Assembly: GCF_001294645.1 (NCBI RefSeq)
Contig: NZ_CP011868.1
Location: forward strand, 5,580,001-5,644,000
Origin: Pseudonocardia sp. HH130629-09
Lineage (GTDB): Bacteria > Actinomycetota > Actinomycetes > Mycobacteriales > Pseudonocardiaceae
Reading direction: 5' to 3'
Length of the DNA: 64,000 bases
Below the pieces are notes generated by a model. That model did not search any database. It worked only from the letters and a program-made list of their open reading frames with translations, and was not told the DNA's origin. The position numbers and the translations under genes are program-made. Numbering within the stretch: the first letter of the stretch is position 1; every line of letters starts with the position of its first letter. Of the stretch, positions 1-6,786 are shown piece after piece.

Positions 1-279
1 TTCGAGTACACGGTGATCGGCGACCCGGTCAACGAGGCGGCGCGGCTCACCGAGCTGGCGAAGTCGGTGCCGGGGCGGGTCGTCGCGGCCGCCCGGGCCG
101 TCGACGTCGCCGGGAGCGAGGCCGCGCGGTGGCGGGCATCGGAGTCGGTGACGCTGCGCGGGCGGGACGAGCCGACCGGGATCTGGGTCCCGGCCGGGCA
201 CGCCGCGGACGGCGCGGACGGCGCGGAAGCCACGGACCCCGCCGACGTCGTCGGATCCGCGGAGAACGGTCGTAGGTGA
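1..279 (+). CDS. Class III adenylate/guanylate cyclase, C-terminal fragment
   Basis: This is the 3' end of a gene whose start lies outside the window; the frame is open from base 1. The first residues read FEYTVIGDPVNEAARLTEL, the conserved end of class III nucleotide cyclase catalytic domains. The Asn and Arg of the VNxAAR stretch are the usual transition-state-stabilising residues, so the visible part of the active site looks intact. The protein would make cAMP or cGMP from the nucleoside triphosphate. After the catalytic domain comes an acidic, Ala/Asp-rich tail of about 40 residues with no recognisable domain. The N-terminal sensory or membrane part, which would decide localisation and input, cannot be seen. 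Confidence 0.8.
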   Translation, partial: FEYTVIGDPVNEAARLTELAKSVPGRVVAAARAVDVAGSEAARWRASESVTLRGRDEPTGIWVPAGHAADGADGAEATDPADVVGSAENGRR

Positions 280-310
280 CGACGGGGGTGTCCTCGGGCA
301 GGATGCGCCC

Positions 311-1927
311 ATGGGCAACGGTGCTACCGAGTTCAGTGAGTTGACCGCGGCGTCGATCCGGCGGGTGCGCCGGCACACGCTCGGGGACCTGCTGCACCGG
401 ACGGCCGTCCGGTACCCGGGCAAGACCGCGGTCGTCGACGGTGAGACCCGCTGGACCTTCGCCGAGTTCGACGCCGCGGTGAACCGCTGCGCCGCCGCAC
501 TGGCCGGTCAGGGCCTGGTCAAGGGCGACCGGCTCGCGCTGCTCTCGCACAACTGCAGCCAGTTCGCGGTGCTCGTCTACGCCACCGCGCGGCTCGGCGT
601 CGTGCTCGTGCCGATCAACTTCATGCTGAACGCCGAGGAGATCGCGTTCATCCTCGACCACTCCGGGGCGAGAGCGTTCGTCGTCGAGGACGCGCTGGCC
701 GTGACCGGGGAGAAGGCGCTCGCGCAGTCCTCGGAGCCGGCGTCGGTCCGGGCCTGGATCGGGCTGTCCGGGCAGGCACCGACCGGGGACTGGGCCGACC
801 TGGACGCCTGGATCGACGGTGACGGCGACCCCGGCGAGCCCGACGTGCACATCGCCGACGACGACCCGCTGCGCCTCATGTACACCTCCGGCACCGAGTC
901 GCGGCCCAAGGGCGTCATGCTGCCCAGCCGATCGCTGATCGCCCAGTACATGTCGTGCGTCGTCGACGGCGGCATGGAGCACGACGACGTCGAGCTGCAC
1001 TCGCTGCCGCTCTACCACTGCGCGCAGCTGGACTGCTTCCTGTCCGTCGACGTCTACCTGGGCGCCACCAGCATCATCCTCCCGGCACCGGACCCGGCCC
1101 GGCTGCTGGAGACGATCGAGCGGGAGAAGGTCACCAAGCTCTTCTGCCCGCCGACGGTCTGGATCTCGCTGCTGCGCCACCCGGACTTCGACACCCGGGA
1201 CCTGTCGAGCCTGCGCAAGGGCTACTACGGTGCCGCGGCGATGCCGGTCGAGGTGCTGCAGGAGCTGTCCCGGCGGCTCCCCGAGGTGCGGCTGTGGAAC
1301 TTCTACGGCCAGACCGAGACCTCCCCGCTGGCCACCCTGCTCGGCCCGGACGAGCAGCTCAGCCACGCCGGGTCGGCCGGGCGGGCGTCGCTGAACGTCG
1401 AGACGCGCGTCGTCGACGACGAGGGCAACGAGGTCGGGCCGGGAGAGGTCGGCGAGATCGTGCACCGCAGCCCGCACGTGACGCTGGGGTACTACGAGAA
1501 CGAGGAGAAGACCGCCGAGGCGTTCGCCGGTGGCTGGTTCCATTCCGGCGACCTGGGCGTGATGACCGCCGACGGGTACCTGTCCGTCGTCGACCGCAAG
1601 AAGGACATGATCAAGACCGGTGGGGAGAACGTCGCCTCCCGCGAGGTGGAGGAGGCGCTCTACCTGCTCGAGGGTGTCGCCGAGGTCGCCGTGTTCGGCG
1701 TCAGCCACCCGCACTGGATCGAGGCCGTCACCGCGGTCGTGGTGCCGAAGCAGGGCGTGACGCTGACCCGCGAGCAGGTCGACGCGCACGCCCGCGAGAA
1801 GCTCGCCGGCTACAAGCGGCCCAAGTACGTGGTGTTCGCCGACGCGCTGCCGAAGAACCCCAGCGGCAAGATCCTCAAGCGGGAGCTGCGCACCGAGCAC
1901 GGCGAGATCGCGGCCCGGGAGGGCTGA
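311..1927 (+). CDS. Fatty-acid/acyl-CoA synthetase (AMP-binding, FadD-like)
   Basis: A 538-residue member of the ANL superfamily that activates a carboxylic acid with ATP to an acyl-adenylate and then an acyl-CoA. The phosphate-binding loop is at residues 191-202 (YTSGTESRPKGV), where the usual TTG is TES, as in many actinobacterial FadD proteins. The hinge region reads GWFHSGDLG, followed by DRKKDMIKTGGENV, and the C-terminal catalytic lysine lies in NPSGKILKRELR. The length is normal for an acyl-CoA synthetase. No membrane segment or signal peptide is visible. The substrate cannot be read from the sequence, and no obvious pathway genes flank it. It ends 7 bp before the convergent SIMPL gene. 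Confidence 0.9.
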   Translation: MGNGATEFSELTAASIRRVRRHTLGDLLHRTAVRYPGKTAVVDGETRWTFAEFDAAVNRCAAALAGQGLVKGDRLALLSHNCSQFAVLVYATARLGVVLVPINFMLNAEEIAFILDHSGARAFVVEDALAVTGEKALAQSSEPASVRAWIGLSGQAPTGDWADLDAWIDGDGDPGEPDVHIADDDPLRLMYTSGTESRPKGVMLPSRSLIAQYMSCVVDGGMEHDDVELHSLPLYHCAQLDCFLSVDVYLGATSIILPAPDPARLLETIEREKVTKLFCPPTVWISLLRHPDFDTRDLSSLRKGYYGAAAMPVEVLQELSRRLPEVRLWNFYGQTETSPLATLLGPDEQLSHAGSAGRASLNVETRVVDDEGNEVGPGEVGEIVHRSPHVTLGYYENEEKTAEAFAGGWFHSGDLGVMTADGYLSVVDRKKDMIKTGGENVASREVEEALYLLEGVAEVAVFGVSHPHWIEAVTAVVVPKQGVTLTREQVDAHAREKLAGYKRPKYVVFADALPKNPSGKILKRELRTEHGEIAAREG

Positions 1928-1933
1928 GCGGGC

Positions 1934-2617
1934 TCAGCCCTCCCGGTGCACGACGAACTCGGCCTCGACCTCGGCCCGGACCGTGATGTCGTCCGGGGCG
2001 AGGAGCGTGCCGAGAGCACCGTCGGCCTCGGCGAACCCGCCCGGTGCGGACATCGCGCGGGCGCTGAAGCTCAGCCCGACCGGCTGGTGCGCGCCGAGCA
2101 TGCCGGTGTCGGCGACCGAGCGTGGCGCGACGGGGCCCAGGTCGAGGGCGTCGGCGTAGTCCTGGGCGCGCTCGACGGCCTGGCGCAGCGCGTCCTGGCG
2201 GGCCGACCGCTCGATCTCGCGGCGGTGCTCCGGAGCAAGGTCCCAGGAGATCCCCTGCACCTGCGCGCCGGCGAACCGGCCCACCCCGGACAGCCAGGCG
2301 CCGAGCCGGGCGACGTCGTCGAACTCCACCGATACCGAGACCGACGCGTGGTGCACCGGCGGTTGCGGCCGGCCCTCGAACGAGGGCTGCTCGACCCAGC
2401 TTCGGGCCTGGTCGACGACGTAGCGCCGGACCGGGCCCGCGCCGGGGTCGTGCAGGGTACGCACGTCGGCGACGAGCGCCGCGGTGCCCCGCTCGACCTC
2501 GGACCGCACCGCCGCGGCCTCGGGCCCCTGCGCCTCCACGACGACCTGCGCGGTACCCCGCTCGGCGGGGACCTGCCGCTCGTGCTCGCCCCGCACCCGG
2601 ATCACGACGTCGCTCAT
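1934..2617 (-). CDS. SIMPL (DUF541) domain protein
   Basis: A 227-residue protein of the SIMPL/DUF541 family. Features typical of the family are the opening VVIRVRGEHERQVPAERGTA, a repeat of alternating beta strands, and the late motif with SARAM followed by a short acidic stretch and DDITVRAEVEAEF. Many family members are exported, but no signal peptide or lipobox is visible here, so I infer a cytoplasmic protein. The biochemical role of the family is poorly defined. The ATG overlaps the stop of the upstream S9 peptidase gene by four bases (ATGA), so the two are probably translationally coupled and cotranscribed. Confidence 0.8.
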   Translation of the reverse strand: MSDVVIRVRGEHERQVPAERGTAQVVVEAQGPEAAAVRSEVERGTAALVADVRTLHDPGAGPVRRYVVDQARSWVEQPSFEGRPQPPVHHASVSVSVEFDDVARLGAWLSGVGRFAGAQVQGISWDLAPEHRREIERSARQDALRQAVERAQDYADALDLGPVAPRSVADTGMLGAHQPVGLSFSARAMSAPGGFAEADGALGTLLAPDDITVRAEVEAEFVVHREG

Positions 2618-4635
2618 GCCAGCTTCTCCCACAGGAATCCGTAGGCCAGTGCGGCCATCCTCGCGGCCTGCGCGTTGTCCGCGGCGCCGCCGTGCCCGCC
2701 CTCGATGTTCTCGTAGTAGGTGACGTCGTGGCCGGCGGCCTCCAGCGCGGCGGTGAACTTGCGGGCGTGGCCGGGGTGCACCCGGTCGTCGCGGGTGGAG
2801 GTCAGCAGGATCGTCGGTGGGTAGTCGGCGTCCGGGTCGATCAGGTGGTACGGCGAGAACGTCCGGATGAACTCCCAGTCGTCGGTGTCCGGATCGCCGT
2901 ACTCGGCCATCCAGGAGGCGCCGGCGAGCAGGTGGCTGTAGCGCTTCATGTCCAGCAGCGGCACCTGGATCACCACCGCACCGAACAGCTCGGGGTAGTG
3001 GACCAGCATGTTCCCCGCCATCAGCCCGCCGTTGCTGCCGCCCTGCACGGCGAGGTGCGCGCGTGAGGTGATGCCGCGGTCGATCAGGTCCCGTGCGACG
3101 GCGGCCATGTCCTCGTAGGCGCGCGGGCGCTTCTCCCGCAGCGCCGCCCGGTGCCAGCGCGGCCCGTACTCGCCGCCGCCGCGCAGGTTCGCGACCGCGT
3201 ACACGCCGCCGCGCTCCAGCCAGGACCGGCCGGTCGCGCCGGAGTAGCCGGGCGTCATCGGGATCTCGAAGCCGCCGTAGCCGTAGAGCAGCGTCGGAGC
3301 GGAGCCGTCGAAGGGCAGGTCCGTGGGCCGGACCAGGAAGTAGGGGACGCGGGTGCCGTCGTCGCTGGTCACGAAGTGCTGCTCGATGACGTGGCGGGAC
3401 GCGTCGAAGAACGCGGGCGCGCTGCGCAGCGGCCGGGGTGCCTCGCCGACCGTGGCGATCGACAGCATCGAGGGGGTCAGGTGGTCGGTCACGATCAGCC
3501 AGACGTCGTCGCTCTCGTCGGCGTCGACCGCGGCGACCGTGACGCTCCCGAACTCCGGTGCCCCGACGAACGGTGACCGCTCCCAGCCCTGCTCGCCGGG
3601 GGTGAGCACGACGAGCCGGTCGACGACGTGTTCCAGCATGTCGAGCACGAGGTGGTGGCGGGTCCAGGTGTACCCGGCCAGCGAGGACGAGCCGGACGGC
3701 TCGAACAGCACCTCCCAGGCCGGGGTGCCGGCCAGGACGTCGTCGAAGCGGGCGGCGAGCAGCGAGCCCGCGGTGAACGACCCCCAGTCCTCGCGCAGCT
3801 CGACGGTGCACCACTCGCGGTGTACGTCGGTCATCGCGGAGTCCGGGACGTCGATCTTGGTGAGGCTCCCGTCCGCGCCGATCAGGTGGAGCTCGTCGGC
3901 GTAGAAGGCCAGGGCCCGGCGCAGGAAGTCCCGCTCGAAGCCCGGGGTGTGGTCGCGGAACGCCGAGATGCTGAGGTCGGTCTCCTCGCCGGCGTAGACC
4001 AGCTCGGCGGACTCCAGTGCCTCGCCGCGGCGCAGCCGGCGCACCGTGCGCGGGTAGCCCGACGTCGTCATGGTGCCCGGACCGAGGTCGGTGGACAGGT
4101 AGACGGTGTCGCGGTCGATCCAGCTCATCCCGCCCTTCGCCTCGGGACGGGAGAACCCGTCCTCGACGAAGGTGCGGGTCGGCAGGTCGAACTCGCGCGT
4201 GACGTCGGCGTCGGCGCCGCCGCGGGACAGGTCGACCAGGGCGCGGTCGAGGTCCGGGCGCAGGAACCGGGCGCCGTGCCAGACCCAGTTCTCGCCCTCG
4301 GCCTCGTTGAGCGCGTCGACGTCGAGCAGCACCTCCCACTCGGTGTCGGCGCTCCGGTAGGACTCCGGTGTGGTGCGCCGCCACAGGCCGCGCGGGTGCT
4401 GCTCGTCGGTCCAGAAGTTGTAGTAGTACCCGCCGCGGGCGGTGACGAACGGGATCCGGTCGCTGGAGTCGAGGACCTCGCGGATCCCCGACTCCAGCTC
4501 GGTGAACAGCGGGGTGCCGGTCAGCCGCGCCTCGGTGCGGGCGTTGCGCCGGGCCACCCACTCCAGGGCCTCGGTGCCGGTGACGTCCTCGAGCCAGGCG
4601 TGCGGGTCGTTCGTCATGGCCCGATCATCGCTCAC
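2614..4635 (-). CDS. S9 family prolyl oligopeptidase-like serine peptidase
   Basis: A 673-residue serine peptidase of the prolyl oligopeptidase family. The N-terminal two thirds should form the beta-propeller and the C-terminal third the alpha/beta hydrolase domain. The triad is visible: Ser534 in GGSNGG, Asp616/617 in STRDDRVHP and His648 in EGGHGG. GRSWLERGGVYAVANLRGGG is the usual sequence just before the nucleophile elbow. No signal peptide is present, so it probably acts on peptides in the cytoplasm. The GTG start at 4635 overlaps the pxpA stop as GTGA; an ATG six codons later (4617) is an alternative. It sits between pxpA and the SIMPL gene in a tightly coupled set. Confidence 0.9.
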   Translation of the reverse strand: MSDDRAMTNDPHAWLEDVTGTEALEWVARRNARTEARLTGTPLFTELESGIREVLDSSDRIPFVTARGGYYYNFWTDEQHPRGLWRRTTPESYRSADTEWEVLLDVDALNEAEGENWVWHGARFLRPDLDRALVDLSRGGADADVTREFDLPTRTFVEDGFSRPEAKGGMSWIDRDTVYLSTDLGPGTMTTSGYPRTVRRLRRGEALESAELVYAGEETDLSISAFRDHTPGFERDFLRRALAFYADELHLIGADGSLTKIDVPDSAMTDVHREWCTVELREDWGSFTAGSLLAARFDDVLAGTPAWEVLFEPSGSSSLAGYTWTRHHLVLDMLEHVVDRLVVLTPGEQGWERSPFVGAPEFGSVTVAAVDADESDDVWLIVTDHLTPSMLSIATVGEAPRPLRSAPAFFDASRHVIEQHFVTSDDGTRVPYFLVRPTDLPFDGSAPTLLYGYGGFEIPMTPGYSGATGRSWLERGGVYAVANLRGGGEYGPRWHRAALREKRPRAYEDMAAVARDLIDRGITSRAHLAVQGGSNGGLMAGNMLVHYPELFGAVVIQVPLLDMKRYSHLLAGASWMAEYGDPDTDDWEFIRTFSPYHLIDPDADYPPTILLTSTRDDRVHPGHARKFTAALEAAGHDVTYYENIEGGHGGAADNAQAARMAALAYGFLWEKLA

Positions 4636-5390
4636 ACGAACGGTGCGACGGCGATCCCGGTCCGGGCGAGCTCGTCACGGACCCGCCGGGCGGTCGCGAC
4701 GGCACCGGGGGAGTCGCCGTGCAGGCAGGCGGACTCGGCGCGGACGGTGACCTCGCTGCCGTCCACCGCGCGCACCGTCCCCGTCCCGACCATGCGGACG
4801 AGTCGTTCGGCCGCCTCCGTGGCGTCGTCGAGCAGTGCGCCCGGCTCGCCACGCGGGACGAGCCCGCCCTCGGGGGTGTAGCCGCGGTCGACGAAGAACT
4901 CGCCCACCGCGCGCAGCCCGGCGCGCTCGGCCTCCGCGAGCAGCGCGGACCCGGGCAGCCCGAGCACCGGCAGCGACGGGTCGTACGCCAGCACCGCCCG
5001 GACGACCGCGCGAGCCTGTGCGGTGTGCGTCCGCGTGGCGTTGTAGAGCGCGCCGTGCGGCTTGACGTAGCGGACCCGGGTGCCCGCGGCCCGGCAGAGC
5101 GCCTCGAGCCCGCCGATCTGGTAGAGCACGTCGTCGGTCAGCGCGTCGGGCTCGACGTCGAGGAACCGGCGCCCGAACCCGCGCAGGTCCGGATAGGACA
5201 CCTGCGCCCCGACGACGACCCCCGCCCCGGCGGCCCCCGCGGTCGTGCCCCGCAGCGTCGAGGGATCCCCGGCGTGGAATCCGCACGCGACGTTCGCCGA
5301 GGTGACGAGCCCGAGCATCGCCTCGTCGTCGCCGAGGGTCCACCGGCCCCAGGACTCGCCGAGGTCGGCGTTCAGGTCGATCGTGCTCAC
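4632..5390 (-). CDS. pxpA: 5-oxoprolinase subunit A (LamB/YcsF family)
   Basis: A 252-residue LamB/YcsF protein, the normal family length. It begins STIDLNADLGESWGRW, the family's hallmark, followed by SANVACGFHAGDP and later VKPHGALYN and EFFVDRGYTPEGGLVPR. With PxpB and PxpC it hydrolyses 5-oxoproline to glutamate using ATP. I chose the GTG at 5390 because AGGA lies about 8 bases upstream and the motif starts at once; a longer frame to 5492 adds only low-complexity sequence. No pxpB or pxpC is adjacent. The next gene is a coupled oligopeptidase, which could release N-terminal pyroglutamate; that link is inference. Confidence 0.88.
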   Translation of the reverse strand: MSTIDLNADLGESWGRWTLGDDEAMLGLVTSANVACGFHAGDPSTLRGTTAGAAGAGVVVGAQVSYPDLRGFGRRFLDVEPDALTDDVLYQIGGLEALCRAAGTRVRYVKPHGALYNATRTHTAQARAVVRAVLAYDPSLPVLGLPGSALLAEAERAGLRAVGEFFVDRGYTPEGGLVPRGEPGALLDDATEAAERLVRMVGTGTVRAVDGSEVTVRAESACLHGDSPGAVATARRVRDELARTGIAVAPFV

Positions 5391-5556
5391 GGGCGTGTCC
5401 TCGGTGTCGGTGTCGGGTCGGGGTCCAGTGTGACCGGGATCGGGTCGCCACGCCCGGACCGCCGCCGTCCGGGGCGCGCCCCGGACGGGCACGCGCCGGC
5501 GGCCTCCGAGCCTGCGGGGCGGTGGCCCCGCTCGGCGCCGCGCGGGGTCCTGGTTA

Positions 5557-5589
5557 TCCGAACTCGCCTACCCGGTAAGCGAGTTCGGA
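5557..5589. repeat. Perfect 11-bp inverted repeat upstream of pxpA
   Basis: TCCGAACTCGC and GCGAGTTCGGA are perfect inverted copies separated by 11 bases. The repeat lies in the 264-bp spacer between the 3' end of the AviRa-like gene and the pxpA start, about 170 bp upstream of pxpA. No T-run follows in either direction. It could be an operator for the pxpA set or a weak transcription terminator for the methyltransferase gene. I see no gene in the rest of this spacer. Confidence 0.5.
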
Positions 5590-5654
5590 AGGAGGGTGCC
5601 GGCGGACCGGTTCGCGCCGTCGTGGCGGCGCGTCGTCCCGCCGGCACACCCCGT

Positions 5655-6455
5655 TCAGCCCTCCCGCAGCGCGCCCGCCCGCACCAGGACGGCGGCCCGG
5701 TGCCCCACACGGACCCGTTCGAGGGGGCGGACCCCCGGCGGCAACGCCACCGTCCGTCCACGTCCGACGGCCACCACCACGGCGTCCGGGCGGAGCACGG
5801 TCGCGACCGCGCGCAGGAACTCGCCCCCGGGGTCCTGGTCCTGGTCGGCGGCGGCGCGGGCGGGCCCGGCGTCGGGGGTCGGGGTGTCGGCCGCGCCAGG
5901 CCGGGTGGGGGAGGCGGCCCAGGTCGTCCGGATCCCGTGCGGCAGGTCGGCCAGGACGAGGTCCGGGCCGGTGTCGTCCGGGGACGCCACGGCGAGGACA
6001 CCGCGGACGGCAGCGGTGTCCCGGGCGTCGGCGACGGCGACCGACCAGGCCGGGGTGCTCGCCGGGACCAGGGTCCGGGCGGCGGTCGCGGCATCGGCGT
6101 AGGACGGCTTGTCGTGCCGGGCGGCGAGGGCGTCGAGGTCCGCGGCGCGGGCGGTGAGACCGCCGGGGTCGAGCAGGGCGAGGTTGCGTCGGGCCAGGTC
6201 GAGCGGCTCGGGGTCGGCGTCGGTGCCCACCAGACGCGTGATGCCGACCTCGAGCAGGCCCAGCACGGTGAGGGTCACCCCGGCGCCGCAGCACGGGTCC
6301 CACACGGTGAGCGGGGCGTCGGCGGACAGATGGGCGCGGGCGCGACCGGCGAGCTCGACCGTCAGGCGGACCGGGAGGGTCGGGCGGCCCGGTGCCGACG
6401 CCAGCACCGCGTCGAGCGCCGCATGGTTCGCGGCCGGGGCGTGGCGGTACTGCAC
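5655..6455 (-). CDS. AviRa-like 23S rRNA (guanine) methyltransferase
   Basis: A 266-residue class I SAM-dependent methyltransferase. From memory of the family, it resembles AviRa, the avilamycin-resistance 23S rRNA guanine methyltransferase of Streptomyces viridochromogenes, along its length. Shared features include the YRH start, ASAPGRPTLPVRL, WDPCCGAG (SAM site) followed by LTVLGLLE, LARRNLALLDPGGLTAR, KPSYADAATAARTL, the catalytic-loop-like VLADLPHG, and the end GHRAAVLVRA. The GTG at 6455 starts at this homology; the longer frame to 6572 would run into the neighbouring small gene. A Pro/Ala/Asp-rich insertion of about 25 residues sits after the ADLPHG motif. No avilamycin-type biosynthetic genes are nearby, so it may be a stand-alone resistance or housekeeping modification enzyme. 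Confidence 0.78.
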   Translation of the reverse strand: MQYRHAPAANHAALDAVLASAPGRPTLPVRLTVELAGRARAHLSADAPLTVWDPCCGAGVTLTVLGLLEVGITRLVGTDADPEPLDLARRNLALLDPGGLTARAADLDALAARHDKPSYADAATAARTLVPASTPAWSVAVADARDTAAVRGVLAVASPDDTGPDLVLADLPHGIRTTWAASPTRPGAADTPTPDAGPARAAADQDQDPGGEFLRAVATVLRPDAVVVAVGRGRTVALPPGVRPLERVRVGHRAAVLVRAGALREG

Positions 6456-6504
6456 CCGGGCAGTCCAGCAGCCCGCGGCCGCACCGGTTCCGGCGGGTGG
6501 CCGG

Positions 6505-6705
6505 TCAGCGGGTACGGCGGTGCAGCCAGAACGCCACGCCGCCGACCAGCAGCGCGACGACCACCAGCGCAACGACGACCTGCGGTCCGGCGGTCCCGGC
6601 CAGGTAGCTGAGCGGGAGCCCGGCCAGCGCGATGATCAGCACCCAGGCGACCACCCGGCGGGTCGCGGGGCCCTCGGGGCCGGGTGTGTTCCGATCGTGC
6701 TCCAT
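6505..6705 (-). CDS. Small two-helix membrane protein
   Basis: A 66-residue protein I do not recognise. After a polar, charged N-terminus (about 20 residues) come two hydrophobic stretches, roughly residues 19-35 and 41-60, ending in the basic tail HRRTR. This suggests a two-helix integral membrane protein with a cytoplasmic C-terminus. It lies 49 bp upstream of the AviRa-like gene on the same strand and 81 bp downstream of ppc, so it may belong to either transcript. Composition and codon use match its neighbours. Confidence 0.6.
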   Translation of the reverse strand: MEHDRNTPGPEGPATRRVVAWVLIIALAGLPLSYLAGTAGPQVVVALVVVALLVGGVAFWLHRRTR

Positions 6706-6786
6706 GTCCGGAACGTACCGGTCGGGTGCCGTGGCGGTGCCGCCCCGGGTCCGGTCCGACGTCCGGCCCGGCCCGGGTGTCGGGGC

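Noticed and set aside
47-1900. 617-codon minus-strand frame opposite the acyl-CoA synthetase
   Set aside because: Low-complexity, antisense to a well-supported gene; a shadow of GC bias.
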